Source: Ancylostoma caninum (taxonomy: Eukaryota; Nematoda; Chromadorea; Rhabditida; Ancylostomatidae). From it: a stretch of 64,000 bases of DNA. This document shows, in pieces, positions 36,002 through 48,200 of this stretch (within the stretch, counting starts at the first letter, position 1; every line of letters begins with the position of its first letter). The stretch covers positions 124,001 to 188,000 of the forward strand of contig JBAJFG010000421.1 in NCBI GenBank assembly GCA_037903475.1, in the 5' to 3' direction. A program made the position numbers and the translations under genes. The notes beneath the pieces are model-generated. The model saw nothing but the letters and a program-made list of their open reading frames with translations, was not told the origin of the DNA and did not search any database.

Positions 36002-36887
36002 TTTGGTGGCACCCAAGGAGATCGCGACCTCATAGGCACCTCGGGCTCTCCTTTGTTTTTGCAGAACAGTTTGGAATCAAGAGATCTGGCCACTGAACAT
36101 GGGGATGAAGTGATTTGCAGAGATGGTACTCATGTGAAAAAGACTTGCGAAAATCAACCGTCTCTATTGATCGAGGTGCCTTCGCACGGGAGACGGCCCT
36201 TCTGGACCGCTGTAATTAAGGGCCATATTATAGCAGCGCTGTGATTGGCTGGAAGATCCCGCGATTGGCTGCCCGCTAATGAGGTGCCAAGAGGTCATCT
36301 TGTCGCTTCGCGACGTTTACGACAATCATCTAAAATGATGGACGAGTTTCACAACTAGTCATACCTTCCAATTTACTTACCAGTTTCTTTCGAGCTATAA
36401 GAGAGCTTTAATAAGTTATCGTTTTCCACACACATTGTGAATGAACAAATTCTCGTAAGCTTCGACCTCTATGTTTTCTATTTCTACTCCTAGAAAGCCA
36501 GGATTTCCTCGCGCGCCTTTATTGTGAGGGTGGGATAGACAGAGAAAAGAGGTAGTTCATACTCTCGATAACTAGAATTTAGAGCTTTTCGCGTAGTCAC
36601 CGTTTCGAATTACTAGATTTCCCACTCTTTTCGAGCTGTTCATATTTGGAGTACCTCGACTTTTTGAATTTTGCAACTAGTCGATAACTTCAAACATTTT
36701 GTTCACATCTTTACTCGATTTGACTCGGTGTAGTCAGATGTGTAGTGTGAACATGGTGAGCAAGTGAGGTTTCCGCTAAAAAAGGGAAACCAACTCTAGA
36801 AGATGTTGAAAAATTAATTTCCAACTTGTATGATTAAAAGTAATAGGTCAATAGCAAGAAGAAGCTCATTTTTACGTATGTACGTAT

Positions 36888-37163
36888 CAGTGGCGGACGC
36901 AGAAAGTGGGCGGGAGGGGGGGCGTGGGAAGAAAAGTGGGGTCTCCGCCGTTTTGGGGACCCAGACGGAAAATAAAATTAATAATAATATTAATTATAAT
37001 AATAAACAATAAATAAAAAATATATTAAAAATAATAATAAAAATAAACAATTAAAAATAAACTAACACAAGATTTTTATTTGTATTGTAAAGTAATTTCG
37101 AAAATTTGACGACCCATTCTCGGGGGGGGCGCGCCCCCCCCGCCCCCCCTGCGTCCGCCACTG
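36888..37163 (+). mobile_element. hAT-type MITE (276 bp), intact ends
   Basis: It begins CAGTGGCGGACGCAG and ends CTGCGTCCGCCACTG, a perfect 15-bp terminal inverted repeat. It is flanked by GTACGTAT on both sides (36880-36887 and 37164-37171), an exact 8-bp target duplication as made by hAT transposases. The interior has G-rich and C-rich shoulders around an AT-rich TTAATAATAATATT core. It is nearly identical to the copy at 48912, so both are recent. Confidence 0.85.
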
Positions 37164-37899
37164 GTACGTATGTATGTCTTAGTATTTCGTTTTAGGATGA
37201 ATTATTTGAATCAAATTATATGAATCATGTTTCGAATCGATACCGGTTTCTCTTGTAAGGTCACATATACCTGTGTGTAAATAATCCCCTGCGGCCCTGC
37301 CTGGGGATATAGGAAGTCATAGGTCACGGCATAACACGTGAAACCATGGCCTAATAGTTAATAAATTAGCTGCCTTCATTTAGTGGATGTAGTTGAACTA
37401 TGTTGAAGTGGTACTTTGAAAGGCTATTATGAGAGGATAACACAGTTCTAATTGAATTCCGAATACTGTGAACATTTCATTTCAAAAGGTAAAGCTCGGT
37501 GACAATTACATAGGGTTTGTCAAAAGTTTTGCGGAAGAGAAATCAAATTAGAAGCGAATGAGGAAACTGCATAGTATGAAGCATCCTCGAACGCTCCAAA
37601 TTATATAATTCTACAGGAAGGTTAAGGTAATTTTGCTTTCTGTTTTACAACTAGTTCGTTTTTCATACTATTCTCGATCACAATCGCAAAAATACTGCTC
37701 ATTCGGACGAAAACTGTAAAACGAAAACGATAACTCGTCCGCATTTTGCCGCGTGCCCAGCCCATTGCGGGGTGCCACACGTAATGAGGGCGTGGTCGCC
37801 CTAGCTCATTAATTACGGGACGATTACGGTGGGACCAGAAGGGCCTACACCCCCTTCGCACTGTTACGGCTACCACTGATGTCGCACCCTGGTGCCACC

Positions 37900-38030
37900 G
37901 CGAGTTGGCAACTTGCGGGGTGGATTACTACCGGCCCAGCAGGTGCATTTTGGAAATCACTCTATAGAACAAATGCGCATTCAGTTTCCTAACGATTTTG
38001 AAGATGAAGTCAAATGCGTCCCAAAAAAAA
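37900..38030 (+). repeat. SINE-like tail copy
   Basis: It shares with the copy at 55711 the 3' portion ATGCGCATTCA…AACGAT…AGATGAAGTCAAATGCGT, here followed by a run of A residues, as expected of a retroposed SINE. The 5' part carries the inverted GGGGTGGATTACTACCGGCC block also seen near 34890. Confidence 0.45.
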
Positions 38031-38585
38031 AGAGTCACGAAAGGATACTCGACGCGCGTGCGTCTATATTATTAAGGAGCGGTCCAGTCGCAGCTCTGAC
38101 GCAGCTCAAACGCACGCATTTGCTACAAATGCACATCTTTCACACCACGTGAAGGTGATGTGAATGATGTGAGTTGGTGACCACGATGCATCGTTTGGTT
38201 CCGTTTTCATCAGAATTCGCACGCAATTCTCATTCTTGCAGCAAGCATGATTTTAGAGCAAACGGACCTGAACTGTGGATAGTTACCATCTGAGCCAGTA
38301 GAGATAAACCTTTCATTCTTTCAAAGAATTGCTTGGAAAACAGTTGTAATCCGGCAGACTTCCTCAGTCAGTCCATAGCTTTATTCTAGATCAAATTTAA
38401 TTCGATTACCTTAGAGGCAAGGTAGTCCTATGTTTGTGTTACTCATCAGCTGCACTACAAGCGCGGGTGGTAGATGTCCAACAATCAGTTTTTATTTGCA
38501 TTGGCTACTACCGATCCGGCCGGTTTGCTTTAAAATGAAATGAGTCGATTATCTTGACTAAGGATGATTATGGCAAGCTGACTCA

Positions 38586-38593
38586 TATATAAG
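38586..38593 (+). promoter_or_regulatory. TATA box
   Basis: TATATAAGCG, 53 bases (start to start) before the ATG at 38639, the same distance and sequence as in the paralogue at 31340. Confidence 0.65.
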
Positions 38594-38638
38594 CGCACTA
38601 CATGGTAGGATGTCCCATTGTACTATCTTCACAAAGTC

Positions 38639-39785
38639 ATGGGAGCTTTTCTTGGCAGAGAAGCCGACGAAGCCAAGGTACTCCCGCCCGTACTTGCTAG
38701 CCTACGAGACCATCTGTACGTTCTTTGTTCAGAGCGATGAGAAATCACCGGCAGCAGTGCAATCTGAGAGCATTTCCGACTCGCAGGTACTCGTGTCTTG
38801 GAGCAGAGTGGAGCCATGAAAGTGTCGCGAATTTTTTTTTTCAGAAGAGAGACGCTCTGGTACATTCTGGAAGTGCTGCGTCTCCATTAATATCTCCAAT
38901 ACAAGCTCCAGCAGACATCGCTCCTGTGCCTGCCCCGACAGGCGTTGAAAAAACACAAATGCTTGAAGTGCCTTTTGACGTTCCCGAGAAGATTCCAGAT
39001 AAAACACAGGAAGCTCCAAGTCCTACTGCAAAATCTCCCACAAAGGAGAAAGCGAAAACGCCAAAGGAGGAGGAGAAAGAACCCACCGCTGATTTGGTGA
39101 TGACCCCAGCAAAGAAAGAACCGCCGGCTCCAGCTAAAGTTGAGAAGCCAGCTCCTCATCCAGCTAAGAAACCTCCACCGGCGGCGAAAGTTTCAAAAGA
39201 AAAGAAAGGGTCAGCTGAAAAGGTAGTTCCCCCAAGGAAACCTCAAGCCGCAAAGGTTTCAAAAGAAAAGAAGGGGTCTGCTGAAAAGGTGGTTCCCCCG
39301 AAGAAAACCCAACCTGAAAAGGGTTCGAAAGAGAAGAGGGGGTCCGCAGAAAAGGCAGCTCCTCCGAGGAACATTCAACCCGAAAAAGGGTCGAAGGAGA
39401 AGAGGGGATCTGCTGAGCGAGTGTCTGCACCAACAAGAACGTCTTCTAACGAGAAAAGTTCGACAAAGAAGAGCAGCAGTTCTGATTCAACACAGCCGGA
39501 TAAGAAGAAGGAGAAGTCAATTATGAAAGCACCAGTGTTACCAGCTAAGGAGAAATCTGTAATGAAACCAGTTACGGGTCAGAAATCCAAAGAGAAAACC
39601 ACATCCAAAAACGTGGAAAAGAAATCTGTCAAGAAGAAGCTGCTGGGATTTATGAAACCAGTAAGTTCTCTGGAGGAAAATCCTTAGCGAAGAAGATCTT
39701 TGTCTTCTCGAACTTAAGAACTCTGGATCCTGGATATACTTTCTTCCAGAAATCGAAGAACAATAACACGAAGAAGAGCAAATAG
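38639..39785 (+). CDS. Lys/Pro/Ala-rich repeat protein, gene C (314 aa)
   Basis: Exons 38639-38677 (MGAFLGREADEAK), 38733-38786 (SDEKSPAAVQSESISDSQ), 38845-39660 and 39750-39785 read in phase to 315 codons with TAG. The large exon has VEKTQMLEVP, then Pro/Glu/Lys-rich sequence, then four tandem units of 21 residues built on KGSKEKRGSAEK(V/A)(V/A)PP. A Ser/Lys-rich end follows (NEKSSTKKSSSSD, SVKKKLLGFMKP) and a last exon encodes KSKNNNTKKSK. No signal peptide or membrane segment is seen; it is very basic and likely disordered. Paralogue of the gene at 31393. AATAAA at 39847-39852. Function is not known. Confidence 0.85.
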
Positions 39786-40099
39786 CGTGGACGCAATTTA
39801 AATGCTGAGAGAGCCGTGGTAAAGATAACTTTTCTCCTGAAAACTTGAATAAAGAGGGAAACTAATGAAATTTCAGGCGCGTTACTTCGACTCTGCGACA
39901 CTTACGGTGGCTGCCAAAATTTCACACTACTGCTATAAACCCTATTCAAAACTTATGTATATTTTCGTTGACACAAATGTCGTCGTAACTCGCTTTCGCT
40001 GATGTATAATAGGTTATCTCGTTTCGATTTACAAATTACGTACGCAAGCCTTCCAGTCACACAATAAATAATTGACTTTCAATTTTGCTGGTCTTTGTC

Positions 40100-42060
40100 A
40101 CGGAACAGTCTGCAGTTGTTGTATGTATTCTGAAAACCTGCACTTCGTGAGAGGTCTTTGACAGCTGAGCTCATAAGTAGTGTTATCGATGTACACGAAA
40201 CTAAACATAAGGAGGATGCAGTGGTCGATGTAAGCAACAGGCGTTAGGTCAGGTGCAACTTATGACTCTCATTGTCTGCGCATCCACACATTTCACCGAT
40301 ATCATCGTTATCATGCTCGTCTCATACCCTACTTTCTGTTTGTAACCAATCCAGACAGGAATGAAGAGTGTGCACACACTCTTCGACGACCGGCTTTCCT
40401 TCACCCTGTGCGCTGTATGAGACGTACAGTCTATTAGCTCACAGAGGGCACCCGATCCGACTTCGTCCGCAACTGCGACCTCATCATTTTTCGGCTAACT
40501 GATCCATTTTTTTGCACTTTTTTGATATGCATATGGTGTGGTTCCTTCCGTTCTTATATTTCCCTACTGCCATTCGCTAAAATATCCTTCCAGACGCATT
40601 CTGCGGGCAAAGTCGTAATTGCAGACAAAGCCGGATCAGGCGCCTTCTGTGAGCTAATAGACCATAGAAGCGCGGTCTTGACGTGCGCTGCGACGCGACC
40701 GCGCCGCACACATGTGCGTCTTCAGTCCAGGTTGCTCCTTCAAATTCGAGTACGCAGTAAATTACATAGGTGATCACCTCCTCACCGTTTGTGAGTTCCC
40801 ATAGCATTCTTCTGTTCAACTCAACATTAGAAAAATTGTTCATTTTGCCACAGCACTGCTCGTAACCTTAGGCCTTGGGCATACTACACAGCGACGCCTT
40901 CGCTGCAACCGTTCAGCACAGAAAATTATTGAACAATTAGTCCTATGCCAGCACTCTATTCCATGCAAATTGAGTGATAAGACATCAGAACTTGTAGCAT
41001 TCTGTTCTCATCATTTCCATTCATTTTCTTCACTGCGACAGTGTCGCCGTGAAGTATGCCATGGGCCTTATCCCATACGGCAATTTATACTCGATGCGTG
41101 CTTCAGTCGCGCGTCAGACGCACGCAACTACTTGCGGAGGATTGATCCATGAAGAGTAGTCAACGTGACATGCACATCATGAGTGCAAGCGCCTCGCTCT
41201 TCGCATCTACTACAAAACTGTGCTAAAAGAGAAAAGAGATTACATTGGCTCAGAAGAATTCAAAATAAACCGCAGGCGGAAGCGATAGCAATGGCGGAAA
41301 ACTTGCAAACGCCCTTCTATCGCTGCGATGACCAGCAGAGTATAGGGATAACACAAGATGCATTTTTAGTGGACCGCAGTCTGATCCGACCGGATAACGA
41401 TAGACACGTATTGATCCCTACCTGAAGACGATCGATACGTATCCTTAGTTATTCAACCGGATCTGACTCCGATGCACTTTAACTACACCTATAAGGACCT
41501 CGTTCACGACAAAGTTGCATACATCGCCCACACCGAACAGCGCGTAGGAGACGCAGCAAGAAGCCGCATCAAAACTGGGCTCCTTAAAATTGGTGCAAAA
41601 TTCAATACGAATCCACGCGCTGCTTGCACTAAGGCCTACTTTTGAACCCTCTTAAGCTTACCTCTTTTGTTTGAAATGGTTGAACAATAATAACGAAGTG
41701 ACGAACTGCCGCCGCGTGCACGCCCGGTGCGCTAGTGCTTCGGAAGGTTCGACACGCCAGTTTACAGAATTAAACGCATGAAGGGCGGGCACTCCAGCGG
41801 AGCGCACAGGGCGCCGCCGGAATACTCGTCCGCGCACGGAAGGCAGCATCGCGTTTTCCAGGCTTTCTCGATTGTTTCACGCGATTTCATCACCGGATAT
41901 GAGCAACACACCCCTAGAAACCCCCAAATCCGGCGAAATCACAGACACGATGATTTCGACGGGTGCTGCCTTCAACGGATTTAGCGAGGGTGTTGTACCT
42001 CTTATAGAGAACTGCCATGCTGATAATAAGAAGCTGAAGAGCTGATCCAAAAGAAGACTT
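40100..42060. other. intergenic between gene C and the convergent 18-exon gene
   Basis: No gene is supported. A sequence at about 41082-41130 (ATTTATACTCGATGCGTGC…CAGACGCACGCAAC) belongs to the same repeat family as 29964-30204 and 61662-61876. Related GACGCA/GCGTGC-rich pieces occur near 40600-40720. AATAAA for the minus-strand gene is at 42080-42085. Confidence 0.4.
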
Positions 42061-42263
42061 TAAATGAACAATTAATCGCTTTATTGGAGAATGTTGCTTG
42101 TGATATTATGATATTAATGTGAATTCTTCTTTTATCCATTTTCACTGAAAAAATGAATATTGATTAACATTCTAGGAGCAACAGCGAGAGGAGAGGGAAA
42201 CGCAGATTCATTTAATCTCATTGAAGTAAGCGCAAGTATTAACAACAGTTGATTCTTATTATC

Positions 42264-45200
42264 TCATTCGAAGTGGTATAGCATTTCGATTTTTTTCTGT
42301 GCATTTAGCCGGGGCTTAGTTTCTTTGTACAATTTATGAAAGTGAGGAACTGTTTGTGAGCATAGCAAGATAATTTCCACCACGGTTAAATTCAAAAAAA
42401 GCGTCATAAAACTCTCGAATCTCAAATGAGACTTCGTTTTGATTGTGAACCCTGGAGAAGTCCGTGCTGGGATCTGTTCTCTACCCCACACCTGCAGAAA
42501 CAATAGGGCTAATGTTACGATGTGCCTGCTAATAGGTGGCTCTCATGCTATGTTTTATTTGGCAATGTTTTCCACAGTTAAGAATTTAATGAGGACTACA
42601 AAATGAAGAAAGTCTGGTAACAGAGCAGACTTACTCGTACCTGTCTTTTGCTCTTTCCGAGCTTGCCCTTCAATTTTAAGTTCGTAAATCGCCGGGACTT
42701 TTTTGCTCCTTGAGATGACACCAATCTCTCAGTCTTTGATTTATTGTCATCTGAAGGCAATGCTATTTAGGCGTCTTTGTGTATTTTTTTTTTCAAAAAA
42801 CTCACTTGACCCTGTCGTCCTCGTAGCTTCACTTGATCGCGACTTTTCACCTGATGAAGTTTTCTCATCTGATCCATTCTTTCGTACTAGCCCCGATAAC
42901 GATGGGGCTCTCACAAGTGAATTTACTGATCTAGAGTCCATCGCCTTCTTTTTGTCTGACCTTGATCGTTGTCTGATGGACGACTAAAATCCCGTTTACA
43001 TAATGAACGGCAAAGGTTATTGCGAAATGGGCTTTTTGTCGCCAGCGCTAGGATTCATGAACGCATAACCAAGCAAAACCAGGCTGGCAAACTTTTCCGG
43101 CCTGCATCTTCTAGCATTATGCTGTCTCTACGAAATCACGCTAGCCATCGTTGGTTCGCTCGGTTATCGTTTCATGGATCCCATCTCAGGTGACTCACCG
43201 CCTGAGGGAGGCGGAGTGCCGATTTTCCCGTTTTAGACTCGATGTTAAAGTAGAAACTCGCAGAAAAAGACAAAGATTGAGAAAGGTATCCTGCGCTTAG
43301 TGGGAAGTGTTTTCAGCAATTCATTGAGAATGAAAACTCGGGAGTGGAAACATTGCATGCTGTGGGTTACGGTGCTTGAACTGCAAGACTTTGAACCCAT
43401 CTTTTCCCATGCAACTTCACACGCGCTGCTTCGAAATAAGGTAATGAAACAGGCATGTGCTGTAGAAAGTAAAAGCTCGTATGGGACCAGTTCAATGCTC
43501 ATTTAGCAAAGATAGAGTCTCGCCACTACTTTCTACAACTCTTCAAGCTATAGAAGCCCAAGATCTAGGAAGAGCTGCGCATGTAAAAGGCCACGAAGGC
43601 ACAAAGAAGGCGTTTTGCGGCAAGAACTGACGTTGTTGGCGCCACCTGAAGGAGAACTCGATCTGCTAAGATAGGTTCTTTTTTCCTCATGGTTTTCGAC
43701 ACGCTTCCTCCGATTAATCTCCTCCCTCTGTCAACCAGTGAAGACCAAAAGAGAATGGGGTCCGAAAACGATTCTGCAGCCACATTGGCACTTCTGAGAG
43801 TCAATACTATTTATTTGTGAAGAAAAACAGTTTGAAAGAAAAATCCCCCACCAACGTATAGTCTAAGAAGCTGATACATTCGAGATTAGCCTGGTGAGAA
43901 ATTACTATCCCAGCACTTCCACAGAGAAAGAATCAATAAAGTATCTTCGCAGAAAATCACGGCCATCCGCGGAGAGCGATGAAGCTGCGTTTTGTATGGA
44001 TGACAGTGACGGTGCTTGTGGATATTTTGCAAAGTATAGGTAGCCCAGAGGTAACGTGAGCGAGAAGGTAACGGGAAGCGGTGCTCTATCTCAGTGTTCC
44101 ACATATAATGAGTGATCGAATTCTTTTATAGAAGTAATTGAGAATTCCTTCAGTTAGGAGCAAATCCAAGTGATCAATGACCTTGGAAATGATTACTTCA
44201 ACCGACTAAAAACCATTGGTTTTGAGCATTTAGTGTAGTGCAAGTCTAGAACACACGTGTGAAAGAAAAGGGAGGGAGGGGGTGAGGTGGCGAAAGGCGT
44301 GTGAAGCGCAAGAACAAAGGAATCGTTGTCGTTCACACTGTCGATCATTCATTCAAGTCATAGGCTGTCCAAGTGGTTCATCTTCCTGATGTTGCCAAAT
44401 TCTTCGCGATGATGAAGCGCTGATTTGGTACACTGCTTGGCTTCAGGAAGCGATTGCATGAGGTCATACCGAGTTAAATAATTCGGTGATTCTAAGATGA
44501 AGTCAAATGAGGGGGCAGCTTAGCTCAAGTGGAAGAGCCAATCATGAAGGCGGTTCTTTGTCTTTTCCACCTTCGATCAAGTTTTCAACAATACTCAGCG
44601 AATACCCAGTTAGGTCGAGAATCTATTGCTATACCCGACAATATGTGAGAGGTAAACGATATCTCTTCGCGTCACCCAGCTCAAAAGTGCGACCTCTCGC
44701 CAACATGCTGCTCCAAGTGCAAGTCAAATGGGGCACACTATATAGAATCCGTATAGATATTCGAAAAATTTGAGCATAAAAATTCGAGAAGTCAACTGAG
44801 CTCAATCAATCTCCCATATCATGTCCGTTTGCATGGGAGAGTGAGTCTCTTTGACGAATTCGTTGGTTTGCTAGCTGGCAGTTCCGTGAATTTCTTCTGT
44901 GCAAACATTTTTTTGCTGTTACATCTCCGTCTTAAGCTACGAGTTGCCGGTTTCGTCTTCAACTATGCAGAAAAATCCTAGGTTGTGTGTGAATTTTTCA
45001 TTCGGACCCACTTCATCTATGACTACAGGTGCTATGTTTTTGTTCACCTTATTAATGAGGCAGCGAATGAGGTTTTTGAATCATCTTCCTAGATATGCCA
45101 ACATCTTTTTGTTAATGTGGACCATCGCATGTTTAGGAGCAGCCGTCGTAGGTTAGCGTTCAATTTGAAAATGAGAAAGTCCCCCTCATTATTTGAAGAA

Positions 45201-48200
45201 AACCAGCGACGTGGACATATACAAGAGAATTCCATTTAAAATGGCATAAGCGCCTTGGAAAGCGTGAGTAACATTAAGAAAACACTCAGAAAAATTATCT
45301 AGATACTTCGAGAAAGAAAAACTGACTTTTTTCTCGAAGTATCTAGTATCTAAGTATCTTATTTGACTAATACGACCGAGTGAGAGAGCCAAAAATAAAG
45401 CTCTGTTGCTAGCCCCAACATTTTGGATACTCTCTGGACAAGAAGCTTACGATGTGCAACTAAATATAGGAACCACGGAAAACGAAAATGTTTGAATTGA
45501 ATGAATAAGCACGTCGCAGACAGCAGCCTGACTCGAACACGAATAAAATGATGCGAATTGTGAATGGGCAGAACACAGAAGCATATCTGAAAAATAGGCA
45601 ACTCCTCTCATAAAACTACAACGTTACGGGGTTCTTTTGCCCATGATAAAGACGAAACCTGCAACATGCAGCTAAAGCGGAAAAGATCGCAGTAAGAGAA
45701 CAGACTAGGGAATAAATACTACAAAATGCCACAAGCAACCACATGTAACGGTCGGCACTGCTTATTAAAAACAATTAACAATTCCATTCAATCAGAAAAC
45801 CACAACTACTAGAAACCTAGTAATTCCTTGAAAACATTTGAAAAACTCACTTTTTTCAAAATAGGAAGAACTCGCCGTCGTAGGCAGTAAGGCAGCTGAT
45901 GTGTCAGACTATTTTTTTCAAACCGAAATAACAGCGGCAGAAATCCCACTTTATGCACATTGGCGAATTGATACCTCGATATCGACTTGGGCGTCAAACA
46001 AATACTTTGTTTGCCACTGCGGACCCTGCGCTAGTCAGGCATAGACGCCGTGTTCGCTCACCCACGTTGGGTGAAGCTTCATGAATAGCTTCGTAGGCGT
46101 CACCCAATGCTTTGCGTTGGGTTTCGATACCAGTCGGTATGCGGTTATCCCCCTTTGTGATGACGAATACCAGCCTTGCAGTCGCTTATTAAGTGGTTGA
46201 AGCGGTCGGCGTTGACTGAACACCTGCTGTGGTACACCAGGCATTCTTTGTCGGTCCATCAAGCCATGGTGAGCAATTGATGTTAATACAGATGAAGCTT
46301 CGTCTTCCCGAAAATTTAAGCACCGAGGGGATGCTCTGCATCACAGTGAACGAAGTACTACGTAATCCTCGGTGATGTAATACTGAAAGTCTGCATCTGT
46401 TGCTTGTACCTACATGATACTGCAGTGGATGACGCCCACAGCACAAATTAAACTCCATGTCTCTCTGATTATGTGCGTCCATAAATCTCATTTATACGCC
46501 GTCATTTTTTTCCTATCCGCCTTATTTCAGTTTTTCCCACCTGTCCAAACAGGATGACAAGGCTACCATCAAGTCTCGGCCACTGAAGTCTTCTGTACTT
46601 ACCCTTCTTTTATCTGCTATGTCGGTTTGTACTCTTCGAACTTCTGATTTTTTCCTCCCTCCTTGCCTCCCACAGTGTGCTTCCTTTCTTCTCACTTCGA
46701 CCTTTGATCCTTTTTTCATTCTGTCCTCCTTAGAGTCGTCGCTCTTTTCCAAAGATGATTCTGCACTTTTCTTTTTCAAGTCTTCGTCCGATTTTTGCAG
46801 AACACGATCATCATCACTTTTATCACTAGGATGAGCTTTGCGCTTTGTTGTCTCATCGCTTTTGGTATCACTGGTTGCTTTTCGTGCATCGTCTGTTTTG
46901 TGCTCCGTGACTTTAGGTTGGGGCTTCTCTGCTTTTTCAACTAGTCTATTCCATGGTGAAGTCATGTCTTTCTGAAAAAAAAAATGAAGCTGTTATATGC
47001 GCTCTGGTACAACATCACAAGAGGTTTGCACCTTTTCTGGAACTACGAATTTCTCTACCAATCGATTCCACGGTGACACGGTCTCCTTCTGAGATTTTCC
47101 AGTGATGAGTTGTGTGATTAACAGTCAAACTAATGCAAACGTTCAACCCACATTGGAATCTTTGGCTGGAAGCTCAACCTTATCATCTGAAAAATTACAG
47201 ACTCGTTCAATAACTACGAATGCAGACAGGTATTTAGCTTATTTTAATAGCTTTGAACGTTAACGGACCTTTCAGTGTGTGTTTCGCGACACAACATGGT
47301 ATGAGCCTTCGTCGAACAAAAATTAACGACGAAGTTCACCGATAACACTCTCTTTCACGCTCAAGTATACTTTCACGTCATTCTCGCTCAACCACCTCGA
47401 TTCTGACGCGTATCGAGCGTTTGTTGGCTGCGGCGCCAGTAGATGTTTAACCAGTCTGATCGTCCGGCTAACGCCGGACTTCCAGACTTCTATTGCTTGC
47501 TTCGGTCACACACTGCACGTGGAAAGCAAACACAAGAGCGTCAATGGATTGGTAAAATCTGTATCCTTCCACGCAGTTGTATCGCTATCCTAAGAAGGCC
47601 TTGATCCCGTATATGGTAGCTTTTCCCCATTTGAACGAAGTTATGCCCTCCCATATGAGCGAGGTTAGTGGCCATGAAGTATTGAGTGTAAACAATCCAG
47701 TGCAAATGTTATCTTGAAATGATTTAGGCTCAACTGGTTGTTGTGGTAATTCAAGTGATAAGGGTCCACCGGTGTATATAAACGGAAAGGAGGGAGTGGT
47801 TCATTCCGACACGAAAGAAATGGGAAGAGAACACGGATACAAAAGGAAGCGATGTACATTTAGGTGATTTAGGTGGGAGGGTCCGCCGAAACAGGGTAAG
47901 CGTACCCCTCATGCAGAAATAGACCCGCCTAACAAATTCCCATCACTTGCGGAAGCCGGAGTACCCACACCGTTGGACCCGACTGCAGGCGTTTTCCCAC
48001 TTTTGGACGGCGGCGCACCCTTACCACACCGCTGGACCCGACTCTAGGCGTTTCCTCACTTTTCGACGCTGGCGCACCCTCATCCCACCGTTGGACCCGA
48101 TTGCTGGCGTTTTCCCACTTTTGGACGGCGGCGCGCCCTTATCACACCGTTGGACCCGGCTCCTGGCGTTTCCCCAATTTCGGACGCCGGCGCACCCCTT

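Noticed and set aside
38729..39436. Minus-strand frames opposite gene C
   Set aside because: Same explanation: antisense of Lys/Pro/Ala-rich repeats.
44507..44560. tRNA A-box-like sequence GCTTAGCTCAAGTGGAAGAGC
   Set aside because: No B box or acceptor stem follows at tRNA distance; at most a fragment.
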